Assembly: GCF_041435015.1 (NCBI RefSeq)
Contig: NZ_CP107989.1
Coordinates: 2,418,001 to 2,482,000 of the forward strand
From: Streptomyces canus
GTDB taxonomy: Bacteria; Actinomycetota; Actinomycetes; Streptomycetales; Streptomycetaceae
Reading direction: 5' to 3'
Length of the DNA: 64,000 nucleotides
Part shown: piece after piece, positions 52,823 to 61,890 of the stretch
Layout: each line of letters begins with the position of its first letter
How positions within the stretch are numbered: position 1 is the stretch's first letter
The notes under the pieces: generated by a model
Told to the model about the DNA's origin: nothing
Databases searched by the model: none
The model's input: only the letters and a program-made list of their open reading frames with translations
Position numbers and translations under genes: made by a program

Positions 52823-53763
52823 GCCTGGTCACCTCCCGTGCGGTCCCTGAGCCGGCCCACCAGGAAGAGGGCGAGGAGGAGGGAGATCACCGCGACCATC
52901 ACCAGGCCCATCGCGGCCGCGTAGCCGAACTGGCCGTAGCGGAAGGCCTCTTCGTAGGCGAAGAGCATGGGGAGCCGGGTGCGGCCGCCGGGTCCGCCGC
53001 TGGTCAGTACGTACACGAGGGCGAACGAGTTGAAGTTCCAGATGAAGTTGAGGGCGGTGATCGCGAGGGCGACCGGTCTGAGGGCGGGCCAGGTGACCGT
53101 ACGGAACCTGCGCCAGGCGCCCGCGCCGTCCATCGCTGCCGCCTCGTGGAGTTCGCGCGGGGTGTTCTGGAGGCCGGCGAGCAGGGTGACCGTCGTCTGG
53201 GGCATCCCGGCCCAGACGCCGACGACGATCACGGCGGGCAGGGCGGTGGACAGGCCGCTGAGCCAGTCACGGCCGTCGCCGAGGCCCAGGGTTCGGAGGG
53301 TCTCGTTGAGGACGCCGGCGTCCGGGTTGTAGACCAGCCGCCACATGACACCGACGACCACCTCGGGCATGGCCCAGGGGATGATCGCGAGGGCGCGGGC
53401 GAGCCAGCGCAGTTTGAGGTCCTGGTCGAGCAGAAGGGCGAGGCCGAGCGCGAGCAGGAACTGCGGCACGGTCACGCCGACCGCCCACACCAGACCGATC
53501 CGGAACGACTCCCAGAACAGGGTGTCGTGCAGCAGATCCTGGAAGTTGAGGCCGCCGATCCACTGGGTGGCCCGGGTCCGGCCCGACTGGGCGTCGGTGA
53601 AGGCCAGCAGGATCCCGTACAGCAGGGGTCCCACGCTCAGCACCAGGATCGGGATCAGCGCCGGCAGCACCAGGAACCAGGCCCCGCGGTCGGGAGGCCG
53701 GCGGTCCCCCTCGGCGCGCGGTGCGCCCTGCGCCGACCGCTCCGTCGCGGTCACCAAGGTCAC
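52819..53763 (-). CDS. Carbohydrate ABC transporter permease, MalF type
   Basis: A 314-residue permease with EAA loop PRELHEAAAMDGAGAWRRFR near residues 200-220. The first gene of the operon, from GTG 53763. No ATPase or hydrolase gene accompanies it. The divergent neighbour is a phosphotransferase. Confidence 0.9.
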   Translation of the reverse strand: MTLVTATERSAQGAPRAEGDRRPPDRGAWFLVLPALIPILVLSVGPLLYGILLAFTDAQSGRTRATQWIGGLNFQDLLHDTLFWESFRIGLVWAVGVTVPQFLLALGLALLLDQDLKLRWLARALAIIPWAMPEVVVGVMWRLVYNPDAGVLNETLRTLGLGDGRDWLSGLSTALPAVIVVGVWAGMPQTTVTLLAGLQNTPRELHEAAAMDGAGAWRRFRTVTWPALRPVALAITALNFIWNFNSFALVYVLTSGGPGGRTRLPMLFAYEEAFRYGQFGYAAAMGLVMVAVISLLLALFLVGRLRDRTGGDQA

Positions 53764-53976
53764 GTCATCGGCTCCTTCGCACGGTTCGTGACGTTCCGGC
53801 CCGCCTGGCCTGGGCCTCCGTCATGGTCGTGAAGGGGGTATGCGCCGTCAAGGCAGCGCGCACACGGGCCCACCTGTGGGAATGCGAGACTGGCCGGGCG
53901 ATGGCGTGAACTCGACGCCGTTCGCGGTGGCAGGACACAGGCATGCGTGACGTGTCAGGACCGGGAGGGCCGGACG

Positions 53977-54828
53977 ATGGACGAGACACTGGCGCGGGAC
54001 GTACTGGCCGCGGCGGGGGTGCTGCCCGGGGCCCGGCTGCTCGCCCTGGGCGAGAACGCCGTGTTCGCCGCCGGTGACCTGGTCGTCAAGGTGGGCCGCG
54101 ACGCCGAGCTCCTCGACCGGGCACGCCGTGAACTGGCCATCGCCGTGTGGCTCGCGGAGGCGGGGGTGCCCGCGGTGCGGGCGGCCGAGCCGGAGGCCCG
54201 GTTGGTGGAGGGGCATCCGGTGACCTTGTGGCACCGGATGCCCGACGCCGTACGGCCCGCCGAGCCACGGGATTTGGCCGAACTGCTACGGGTCGTGCAC
54301 GCGCTGCCGAAACCGTCCTTCGACTTGCCGCCCCGTGAGCTGCTGGGTGGTGTGGAGCGGTGGCTGAGGCTTGCGGGGAACGCGATCGACCCCGCCGACG
54401 CGGCGTACCTCCGCGAGCGGCGGGACGGTTTCGCGGCGGCCGCGGCCGCGGTGACGCCTCGTCTGGAGCCGGGGCCGATCCATGGGGACGCGCTGCCCCG
54501 CAATGTGCACGTGGGGCCTGACGGGCCGGTTCTCGTCGATCTGGAGACCTTCTCCTCGGATCTGCGTGAGCATGATCTGGTGGTCATGGCGCTGTCCCGG
54601 GATCGGTACGGGCTGCCTGCCGAGGCCTATGACGCGTTCACCGCCGCGTACGGGTGGGACGTCCGGGAGTGGGAGGGGTGTTCGGTGCTGCGCGGGGCTC
54701 GGGAGACGGCCAGCTGTGCGTGGGTCGCGCAGCATGCGCCGTCGAATCCCAAGGCGCTGGGCGAGTTCGAGCGCAGGGTGGCTTCGCTGCGGGACGGTGA
54801 TGACACGGTGCGGTGGTCTTCGTTCTGA
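53977..54828 (+). CDS. APH-type phosphotransferase family protein
   Basis: A 283-residue kinase-fold protein. The catalytic loop is IHGDALPRNVHV (HGDxxxxN) with VLVDLETFS as the Mg-binding motif. The APH family includes aminoglycoside and macrolide phosphotransferases and choline or homoserine kinases. ATG 53977 has GGGAGG 8 bases upstream. It is the third possible drug-modifying gene in this stretch, but no substrate can be assigned. Confidence 0.82.
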   Translation: MDETLARDVLAAAGVLPGARLLALGENAVFAAGDLVVKVGRDAELLDRARRELAIAVWLAEAGVPAVRAAEPEARLVEGHPVTLWHRMPDAVRPAEPRDLAELLRVVHALPKPSFDLPPRELLGGVERWLRLAGNAIDPADAAYLRERRDGFAAAAAAVTPRLEPGPIHGDALPRNVHVGPDGPVLVDLETFSSDLREHDLVVMALSRDRYGLPAEAYDAFTAAYGWDVREWEGCSVLRGARETASCAWVAQHAPSNPKALGEFERRVASLRDGDDTVRWSSF

Positions 54829-54837
54829 CCGGTGGGG

Positions 54838-55743
54838 TCAGTCATCTCCCCCTTGGACTGTGCGTGCCGCGCTCCTGAGCTCCGTCAGAACCGAGCGGAC
54901 CGCCCGCCTCGCCGTCCTCTCGGGGCGGTACAGCGCGTCGATGTACCGTCTCGCCCGGACGCCGCTCAGGGGTCTGAGCGCCAACGCCGGATGGCGGCGC
55001 GTCGTCCAGCGGGGCATCAGTGCCAGGCCGCCACCCGCGGCCACCGCCTCCGCTGCCACCGCGAACTCGTTGATGCGGTGGGCCAGGTGGAGGCGGCGGC
55101 CCGCTGCCGCCGCGATCGCCTCGATGGTGGCCATGACCGGGAAACCGTCGTGGACGGTGATCCACGGCTCGTTGGCCACGTCGTCCGGGGTCACCCGGTC
55201 TTTGGCCGCCAGTGGGTGGTCGGCAGGCATGGCCACGTCCAGTGGTTCCCGCAGGAGGGTGGTGGCCGTGACCGTGGACGGCCAGGCGGGGGCATGGTCG
55301 AGACGGTGGGCCAGGACGATGTCGTACTCCCGGGTGAGGCGGGGGAAGTCCTCCTGCGGCACGTCCTTGTCGGCCAGCCTCGGCACGGGGGCGCCGGGGT
55401 GGGCGAGTGCGCGCAGCAGCAGGGGGAAGAAGGCCGCGCCGGCACTGTTGAAGGCCGCCACCGAGACCTCGCCCTCGGGCCGGTCCACGAACTCCTCGAC
55501 CGTGTGCCGCGCGCGTGCCAGCGCCGTCTCCACCTCGATGGCCGCGCCCGCCAGGGCCTGCCCTGCGTCCGTGAGCACCAGCCGCCTGCCGTCGCGCTCG
55601 GTCAGCGGGACCCTGACCGAACGCTGCAGCAGCCGCAGTTGCTGTGAGATCGCCGACGGGGTCACCAGCATTGCCTCGGCGACCGCGGTGACGCTGCCCA
55701 GTTCGCCGAGCTCCCGCAGGATCCGCAGCTGTCGTTCGTCCAT
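54838..55743 (-). CDS. LysR-family transcriptional regulator
   Basis: A 301-residue regulator. ILRELGELGSVTAVAEAMLV and SQQLRLLQRSVRVPLTERDG form the DNA-binding domain at residues 5-55; the ligand domain follows. ATG 55743 is used; GTG 55746 is adjacent. It is divergent from the EamA transporter and probably regulates it. Confidence 0.9.
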   Translation of the reverse strand: MDERQLRILRELGELGSVTAVAEAMLVTPSAISQQLRLLQRSVRVPLTERDGRRLVLTDAGQALAGAAIEVETALARARHTVEEFVDRPEGEVSVAAFNSAGAAFFPLLLRALAHPGAPVPRLADKDVPQEDFPRLTREYDIVLAHRLDHAPAWPSTVTATTLLREPLDVAMPADHPLAAKDRVTPDDVANEPWITVHDGFPVMATIEAIAAAAGRRLHLAHRINEFAVAAEAVAAGGGLALMPRWTTRRHPALALRPLSGVRARRYIDALYRPERTARRAVRSVLTELRSAARTVQGGDD

Positions 55744-55761
55744 CACGACAGTGTAGGAGTA

Positions 55762-55778
55762 CTAAAAGATCGTTTTAG
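55762..55778. promoter_or_regulatory. Inverted repeat between lysR and eamA genes
   Basis: CTAAAA (55762-55767) and TTTTAG (55773-55778), five bases apart, lie 19 bp before the LysR start and 46 bp before the transporter start. An AT-rich dyad in such a place is a good LysR-type site. Confidence 0.5.
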
Positions 55779-55823
55779 AAAGTGGATCTGGGCTTCAGCG
55801 GGCTCCTGGTGGACCGTAGGGAC

Positions 55824-56789
55824 ATGTCCGACACCCGCCGTACCGACGCGGTACTCCTGCTGGTCGCGATCGTCTGGGGTTCGAGTTATCTCTCCGCCCA
55901 GACAGCGACGTCCGCTCTCCCCGTCCTGCTGGTGCTCTTCGCCCGCTACGCCCTGTCCGCGCTCGCCTGCCTGGGAGTGGTCGCCGCCCGCGGGCGAGGG
56001 CCGCGCGGGTGGACCCGTGAGGAGCTCCGGGCGGGGGTGCCCCTGGGCCTCACCCAGGCCGCCGTCCTCGTCGTCGAGACCTACGGCGTCGCCCACACCA
56101 GCGCCGCCAACGCCGGGCTCATCATCAGCCTGACCATCGTCCTCACCCCCCTTCTCGACCGCACCGGTCACCGGGGCGGTCTGCCGCCCGCCTTCTACGC
56201 CGCCGCCGGTGTGTCCGTCCTGGCCGTCGGGCTCCTCATGGCGGGCAACGGCTTCCACGCGCCCCGCCTCGGAGACCTGCTGATGCTCGGCGCCGCTGTC
56301 GTACGGGCCGGCCATATGGCGCTGGTCGGCCGGCTCACCGCGGGCCGGGCGATACGGCCGCTGCACCTCACGACCGTGCAGACCCTCGTCGGCACGGCCC
56401 TGTTCCTCGCCCCGGCCGCACGCGAGCTTCCGACGCTGGCCCACGCCGGCCCGGCCATCTGGGCGCAGCTGCTCTATCTCGCCCTGTTCTGCAGTGTGTT
56501 CGCCTTCCTCGCCCAGACCTGGGCGGTGCAGCGCACCTCGGCCAGCCGGGCCAGCCTGCTGCTCGGCACCGAACCGATCTGGGCCGCCGCGGTGGGAGTC
56601 GCCCTGGGTGGTGAGCCCTTCACCGTACTGACCGGGCTAGGCGCGGTCATGATGCTCACCGGCACCTACTGGGGTCAGTCCGTGGAACGCGCCCACCGCG
56701 CAACGACTCCGCCCCGCACCACAGTTCACCCCAGCGAAGAGGACACGCGATGCCCGGCGACGACGCCTACGACACCTACGACCGTCTGA
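55824..56789 (+). CDS. EamA/DMT-superfamily transporter
   Basis: A 321-residue protein with ten predicted helices in two repeats. The first is AVLLLVAIVWGSSYLSAQTA, with the family WGSS motif. The last 35 residues are Thr/Pro-rich and cytoplasmic. Its last 40 bases overlap the YbaK gene. Export of an amino acid or metabolite is typical. Confidence 0.88.
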   Translation: MSDTRRTDAVLLLVAIVWGSSYLSAQTATSALPVLLVLFARYALSALACLGVVAARGRGPRGWTREELRAGVPLGLTQAAVLVVETYGVAHTSAANAGLIISLTIVLTPLLDRTGHRGGLPPAFYAAAGVSVLAVGLLMAGNGFHAPRLGDLLMLGAAVVRAGHMALVGRLTAGRAIRPLHLTTVQTLVGTALFLAPAARELPTLAHAGPAIWAQLLYLALFCSVFAFLAQTWAVQRTSASRASLLLGTEPIWAAAVGVALGGEPFTVLTGLGAVMMLTGTYWGQSVERAHRATTPPRTTVHPSEEDTRCPATTPTTPTTV

Positions 56790-57256
56790 TCTCGCTGCTC
56801 GACGCCTCCTCCGTCGACTACACACTGATCGACCACGCGCCCGAGGGCACCACCGACGCCGTGTTCGCGCTGCGTGGACACCCCGCCTCCGAGGCCGCGA
56901 AGTGCATCGTCCTGCGGGTCAAGGTGGATCGCCGGACCACCCGGAGTGTCCTGGCGGTCGTCCCCGGGGACCGGCGCGTGGACCTGGACACGATCCTAGC
57001 GCTGTACGCCGCGCGCTATGTCGGGTTCAGCGATGCGGAGACCGCCGAGCGGCTGGCCCGCGCGATCCCCGGCACGGTGCTGCCGTTCAGCTTCGACCCC
57101 GAGCTGGAGGTCGTCGCCGATCCGGGCGTCGTGGCCCGACCCCGGCTGTACTTCAACGCCGCCCGGCTCGACCGGTCGCTGTGCATGTCGGGGGCCGACT
57201 ACGCGCGGTCGGCGAAGCCGCGGGTGGAGCCCATCGCGGGTCCCGTGCCGGAGTGA
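56750..57256 (+). CDS. YbaK/EbsC-type aminoacyl-tRNA deacylase
   Basis: A 168-residue prolyl-tRNA editing-domain protein. TLIDHAPEGTTDAVFALRGH and AAKCIVLRVKVD are the typical core, with the conserved Lys in ASEAAKCIVL; YFNAARLDRSLCMSGADYAR closes the domain. It may hydrolyse mischarged tRNA in trans. It overlaps the EamA gene and is convergent with the exonuclease. Confidence 0.85.
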   Translation: MPGDDAYDTYDRLISLLDASSVDYTLIDHAPEGTTDAVFALRGHPASEAAKCIVLRVKVDRRTTRSVLAVVPGDRRVDLDTILALYAARYVGFSDAETAERLARAIPGTVLPFSFDPELEVVADPGVVARPRLYFNAARLDRSLCMSGADYARSAKPRVEPIAGPVPE

Positions 57257-57263
57257 CGTTCTC

Positions 57264-57986
57264 TCAGACCGTCTCGTCGGCAGGCTCGCGCAGCGGCCAG
57301 GTGCCGTCGATCACCGCCGTGGCGTCGCCCTTGCGGCGCAGGAAACTCTGGAAGTCCGCCGCCCATTCCGCGTACCACTCGATCTGGCGGCGGTGCAGGT
57401 CCGCCGGGCCGAGGGCGGCGACCTTGGGGTGGCGCGCGGCTATCGCACAGGCGAGCCGGGCCGCGGCGAGGGCGTCGGCGGAGGCGTCGTGGGCGGCGTC
57501 GAGTGCGACCCCGTACTCCGTGCAGACCGCTTCGAGGTTGCGCTTGCCGCGCCGGTAGCGGTCCACCGAGCGGTCGATGGTGTACGGGTCGATGACCGGG
57601 GCCGGGTCGAGGCCGCCCAGGCGCTCGCGCAGGGACGGCAGGCCGTACCGGCGCAGTTCGGCGGAGAGCAGGCTCAGGTCGAAGGCGGCGTTGTACGCGA
57701 CGACCGGGACGCCCGTCTTCCAGTAGGTCGCGAGGACGTCCGCGATGGCGTCGGCGACCTGGTCGGCGGGTCGGCCCTCGGCGGTCGCCCGTTCGTTGCT
57801 GATGCCGTGCACCGCCACGGCGTCCGCCGGGATCTGTACGCCCGGGTCCGCCAGCCACTCCCGGCGCCCCAGGGCCTGCCCGTCCCTGACCTCGATCACG
57901 GCTCCCGTGACGATGCGCGCCTCGCGCGGATCGGTGCCGGTGGTTTCCAGGTCGAAGCCGATCAGCAGCTCTCGGTGCCAGCCCAT
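57264..57986 (-). CDS. DEDD-type 3'-5' exonuclease
   Basis: A 240-residue nuclease. GFDLETTGTDP (first D-x-E), VPVVAYNAAFDLSLLSAELR (second Asp) and HDASADALAAARL (final Asp) make the active site. ATG 57986 has GGGGGA upstream. It resembles the epsilon subunit of polymerase III but stands alone, so a repair or RNA role is also possible. Confidence 0.88.
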   Translation of the reverse strand: MGWHRELLIGFDLETTGTDPREARIVTGAVIEVRDGQALGRREWLADPGVQIPADAVAVHGISNERATAEGRPADQVADAIADVLATYWKTGVPVVAYNAAFDLSLLSAELRRYGLPSLRERLGGLDPAPVIDPYTIDRSVDRYRRGKRNLEAVCTEYGVALDAAHDASADALAAARLACAIAARHPKVAALGPADLHRRQIEWYAEWAADFQSFLRRKGDATAVIDGTWPLREPADETV

Positions 57987-58079
57987 GGGCCGTCCCCCTT
58001 CTTGGTGGTGCTTTCCCCCAGTGGTCTCCACCTTCCCATGCGCCACTGACAATCAGAGGACCGCATTCCGCTTACGGGT

Positions 58080-58150
58080 CCGGACACTTCGGGAGGCCCG
58101 GACACTTCAGGCCCGGACACTTCAGAACACCGGAACACTTCAGGACACCG
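58080..58150. repeat. Short direct repeats (CCGGACACTTC)
   Basis: CCGGACACTTC occurs at 58080-58090, 58098-58108 and 58113-58123, with a fourth variant CCGGAACACTTC at 58130-58141, so at spacings of 18, 15 and 17 bp. The set lies between the exonuclease gene and the stop of the HEPN gene. No palindrome or coding role is visible; protein binding or slippage could explain it. Confidence 0.7.
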
Positions 58151-59384
58151 GCCGCGAATCCGCCCAGTTCGTCTCGAACTCCTCGCGGTAGGTGGGGAAG
58201 AGGCCGCTGTCGTCCACATCGCCCGGCTTGACCACGCGACGGCCGTTGCGCAGCACGAGGACCGGTGCCTCCATGCCTCTGGCCCGGCGCAGATAGGACT
58301 GCACGACCGCGATGCCGTCCGAGCCGTCGCCGTCCACGAGGTAGGCCGTGAAGCGCGGGGTCTCGTCGTAGACCTGGATCTCGAAGGCGCCCGGGTCGCG
58401 CAACCTCGACCGCACCCGGCGCATGTGCAGGATGTTCATCTCGACCGCGCGGCTCAACTCACCGCGCTTGATGCCGAGTTCCCGCTCGCGCCGCTTGACC
58501 GCGCTGGAGGCGGGGTTCAGGAACAGCAGCCGCACCCGGCAGCCGCCCTCGGCCAGACGGACCAGACGACGGCCGGAGAAGTTCTGCACGAGGAGGTTGA
58601 GGCCGATGCCGACGGCATCCAGGCGGCGGGCGCCGCCGAAGATGTCCTCGGCGGGGAACTGCCGCAGCAGCCGCACCCGGTCGGTGTGCACGGCGACCAC
58701 GTCGGCGTACCGGTCGCCGACCAGGTCCTCGACCGCGTCGACGGGCAGCCGGCGGGCGGACGGCACGTCGCCGCCGGCGCCGAGTATCTCCAGCAGCTTG
58801 GCGGAGGCGCGCTCGGCCTGGCCGAGGACCGCCTCGGACAGGGCCCGGTTGCGGGAGACGACGTTGCGTGTCACCTCCAGCTCGTCCAGAGCCAGTTCGA
58901 CATCGCGTCGGTCGTCGAAGTAGGGCTCGAAGCAGGGCCAGTGCTGCACCATCAACTCGCGCAACTGCGGCAGGGTGAGGAAGCTGAGGACGTTGTCGTC
59001 GGCCGGGTCGAGCAAGTAGCCCTTGCGGCGGCTGACTTCGCGCACGGCGACCGCGCGCTGCACCCACTCCTGCCCGGCGGGCCCGGCAGCGGCCACCACC
59101 CAGTCGTCGTGGCCGTGGACGGGTTCGTAGATGGGACGCAGAACAGCGGCCACCACGGCCCGCAGCCGCTGTTCGACGAGGTTCAGCCAGATGTAGGCCC
59201 GGCCGGCCCGCTGTGCGCGCGTGCGTACCTCGCGCCAGGCGTCGGCGTCCCAGTCCAGCTCCGGCCCGATGGTCGCTCCCGCGTCCATCGGCCGCGCCAG
59301 GGACACCGTGCCGGGCGGGGCGTCTGCGGAGTTCCCCTCGTGACCCTCGTCACCAGGGGGCAACTCCAGCCCTCCCGAGCCCAC
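58140..59384 (-). CDS. SAV2148-family HEPN-domain protein
   Basis: About 414 residues from GTG 59384; ATG 59426 would add 14. The N-terminal half is helical, with AYIWLNLVEQRLRAVVAAVL followed by RPIYEPVHGH, an R-x6-H motif like HEPN nucleases. The C-terminal part (GCRVRLLFLNPASSAVKRRE, then PRFTAYLVDGDG) resembles a PLD-like/DUF5919 effector or sensor domain. HEPN proteins often cut RNA; the cell role here is unknown. The name is recalled from Streptomyces annotation. Confidence 0.75.
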   Translation of the reverse strand: MGSGGLELPPGDEGHEGNSADAPPGTVSLARPMDAGATIGPELDWDADAWREVRTRAQRAGRAYIWLNLVEQRLRAVVAAVLRPIYEPVHGHDDWVVAAAGPAGQEWVQRAVAVREVSRRKGYLLDPADDNVLSFLTLPQLRELMVQHWPCFEPYFDDRRDVELALDELEVTRNVVSRNRALSEAVLGQAERASAKLLEILGAGGDVPSARRLPVDAVEDLVGDRYADVVAVHTDRVRLLRQFPAEDIFGGARRLDAVGIGLNLLVQNFSGRRLVRLAEGGCRVRLLFLNPASSAVKRRERELGIKRGELSRAVEMNILHMRRVRSRLRDPGAFEIQVYDETPRFTAYLVDGDGSDGIAVVQSYLRRARGMEAPVLVLRNGRRVVKPGDVDDSGLFPTYREEFETNWADSRPVS

Positions 59385-59498
59385 CCGCGCACCGCCTTCC
59401 GCTCCCCCGAGCACTCCCGGGGGCATGACCCCACCCAACGATCAAGGAAGGGTACTCCGGGAGCGGTCGGCGGTGCAGCCGGATGGACAGGGTCAATC

Positions 59499-60818
59499 TC
59501 AACTACCGGGCTCCCAGTGACCGTTCTGTCCGGCGAGCTCGGCGGGAGTGAGCGGATTCATAGCCGTGACGTCCCTGGGGGCGATGGAGAAACCCTGCCA
59601 GTGGACCGGCATGGGCTGCTGGTCCTCGTCCCGGGCGATGTGGTGGAAGCCCACGTTCATCCAGACCACCGGGTGGGTGAGGGTCTGGCCGTTGACCCAC
59701 TTGTCGACGGACTCGCCCGCTCCGGCACCGCAGTTGCCGGTGTTGTTGCTGGCGAACTGCTCGCACGGGTTGTACTCGGTGAAGTACACGTCGTGCTTGG
59801 TGAAGGAGCGGGCCGGGTACTTGGTGCTGGGACCGGGGACGATCTCGTACGACCGCGGGTGCCAGTCCTTGTTCTTGCCGACCGCGCTGACCATGCGCCA
59901 CCAGCGGTAGCTCTTGGCGTCGCCCGCGAGTTCCTTGGTGACCGGGGTGCGGGTGGTCTTCACGGTCGCCGTCTGCTGGCCCTGGGCGGCCGCGGTGACC
60001 GTGGAGTCGTACTGCTCGACCCGGTTCTTGGAGGAGCCGTCGAGGGCGAAGTCGAGGCGCCAGAAGGCGTTGTGGCTGTGGCTGGTGGCCTGGGCGCGGG
60101 GGCCCTTGCCGATGGGCCAGCCGCGGCCGTCCCCGGCGTCGTAGTCCTCGTAGGAGAGGCTGCCGGTCGCGCCGAGGTTCATGGTGATGGTGCCGTCGTC
60201 CTGGAAGCGCCACTCGGTCATGTACTCGTACCAGCCGACCTGGTTGACCGAGTAGACGAGCAGGTCCTTGCCCTGGGCCTGGTAGACCTTGTTCGCGCTG
60301 TCGCCCTGCATGCGGTAGGCGTGGCCGCGGGAGCGGGTGGTGGTGCACAGGCCGTTGACGTTCGGGTGGTCCGGGTCCCAGGAGTCCGGGACCTTGACGC
60401 TCTTGATGGTGCCGCCGGGGCACTCGCCCGGGTCCAGGTTCATCAGGCCCTGCGCGAAGCCGAAGCCCGTCAGGTCGTCGTACTCGACGCTTCCGTCGTC
60501 GTAGGGGACGTGGATCTGGCCGAGCCTGGCGCTGTTGAGGACCTTGATCGGCGCGGTCTCGCCCTTGGGCTGGTAGGAGATGTTCTCCAGGACGAGCCCG
60601 GCCTTGCTGTCGTAGCGCCAGCACATCCGCCACGTCGTGCCGCTGGAGAGCTTCTGCTCGATCTTGTAGGCGGTGCTGCACTCCGCGGCCGCCGCGGCGG
60701 CGGCCTTCGGCTGGGCGGCGGCCGGTCCCGCCCCGGTGGTGACACCGGCGGCCAGCGCGGCCACGGACACGCCGAGGGCCGCGTGCCTGCGCGCGCGGCT
60801 GATTCTGTTGACACGCAT
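59499..60818 (-). CDS. Secreted copper amine oxidase-like catalytic subunit
   Basis: A 439-residue protein with a signal peptide (ALGVSVAALAAGVTTGAGPA). The copper-ligand His pair is in TSHSHNAFWRL, and the third His region is GFHHIARDEDQQPMPVHWQG. The Tyr that becomes the TPQ cofactor would be in VGWYEYMTEWRFQDDG; the usual Asn before it is Trp here. The N2/N3 domains are absent, and the adjacent gene codes for a protein like them, so the enzyme is split into two subunits. Oxidation of a primary amine is expected only if the cofactor still forms. Confidence 0.75.
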   Translation of the reverse strand: MRVNRISRARRHAALGVSVAALAAGVTTGAGPAAAQPKAAAAAAAECSTAYKIEQKLSSGTTWRMCWRYDSKAGLVLENISYQPKGETAPIKVLNSARLGQIHVPYDDGSVEYDDLTGFGFAQGLMNLDPGECPGGTIKSVKVPDSWDPDHPNVNGLCTTTRSRGHAYRMQGDSANKVYQAQGKDLLVYSVNQVGWYEYMTEWRFQDDGTITMNLGATGSLSYEDYDAGDGRGWPIGKGPRAQATSHSHNAFWRLDFALDGSSKNRVEQYDSTVTAAAQGQQTATVKTTRTPVTKELAGDAKSYRWWRMVSAVGKNKDWHPRSYEIVPGPSTKYPARSFTKHDVYFTEYNPCEQFASNNTGNCGAGAGESVDKWVNGQTLTHPVVWMNVGFHHIARDEDQQPMPVHWQGFSIAPRDVTAMNPLTPAELAGQNGHWEPGS

Positions 60819-60876
60819 GAAGAAATGACTCCCTTGCGGAAGGAGCAGGTGGGAAAAGTGGACGGAGGGAGGCGGA

Positions 60877-61695
60877 TCAGTTCTTGAGCTTGGCGACCTT
60901 GCGGGCGCTCAGATCGATCACGAAGGCCCTGGCGTCGATCCAGGGGCCGTTCTTCACCTTCGGGAACAGCCGCACGCAGCGGTGCTCGCCGCACTTGTCG
61001 AGCACGGCGGGCTGGCCGCCGGGAACCGCCCGGTACACGGCGCCGGTGAGCAGCAGCTGGTTCGGGTCGGTGAGTTCCTTGTCGGTGGCGTCCTTGTAGT
61101 CGGCCTTCAGGTCCGCGCCCAGCGGGTCGGCGATCAGAAGGCTCGCGGCCTCGGCGTACTCGGCGCTGCTCAGCGGCGGCTGGACGCCGTGCTGGGTGCC
61201 GGTCGCGACGACCTTGCCGGTGTCGAGGTCGACGGTCCTGGTGACGAGGGTGTCGTCCCGGTAGTCGTAGAGCGTCACGTCGGCGCGCCGGGGCGCGTCC
61301 GGGTCGTCCAGCTCGCCGGCTTTCGGGTCGGCGAGGTCGACGGTGAGCCGTTGCGGGCCGCGCTCGCCCTCGACGTCCTCACTGGCGTTGAGCAGCTGCC
61401 GGTTCACGGCGATCTGCTCGACCCGCTGGATCTCGTCGTCGGTGAGCGGGTCGCGGCCCTTGCCCTTCTCGCCCTCGGCGGCCGGCGCCTGCTCGACCAC
61501 CCCGGGCGCGACAGCCCCGTCCGCGCCCTGTCCCGCCTGTGCAGCGGACTGTCCCGCGGCCGTCTTGCCGCCCCCCGTGTCGTCCGCCCCCGCCGTGCCG
61601 GGCAGCGTGATCCCGATCATTACGGCGGTCCCGGCAACCGCGACGGCCGCACCTGCCACCACCTTCCCGAGGTGGCGGTGCACTATCTTGCGCAC
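60877..61695 (-). CDS. Copper amine oxidase N-domain-like partner (tyramine oxidase subunit B type)
   Basis: A 272-residue secreted or membrane-anchored protein with a signal (VAGAAVAVAGTAVMIGITLP). DPLTDDEIQRVEQIAVNRQL resembles the start of the N2 domain of copper amine oxidases. It precedes the catalytic subunit by 58 bp on the same strand and lacks catalytic motifs, so it probably docks to it or handles substrate. Confidence 0.7.
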   Translation of the reverse strand: MRKIVHRHLGKVVAGAAVAVAGTAVMIGITLPGTAGADDTGGGKTAAGQSAAQAGQGADGAVAPGVVEQAPAAEGEKGKGRDPLTDDEIQRVEQIAVNRQLLNASEDVEGERGPQRLTVDLADPKAGELDDPDAPRRADVTLYDYRDDTLVTRTVDLDTGKVVATGTQHGVQPPLSSAEYAEAASLLIADPLGADLKADYKDATDKELTDPNQLLLTGAVYRAVPGGQPAVLDKCGEHRCVRLFPKVKNGPWIDARAFVIDLSARKVAKLKN

Positions 61696-61890
61696 ATCTT
61701 CCCCCTACTCCCCGGGTATCTCCGGGAGTACGTGTCTGCCCCATTGGTTCGGCACAGGGCGATCCTGTGATCGCACTGTGCTCTGGTCGATCGGTAAGAG
61801 GGACGTAAGTCATAGGTGGTTCCATCACTTTCGGGGACACTCGGGGCCAAGGGGCCCCACGCGGCGCGGGACAGCTGAAAGAGTCGTTTC

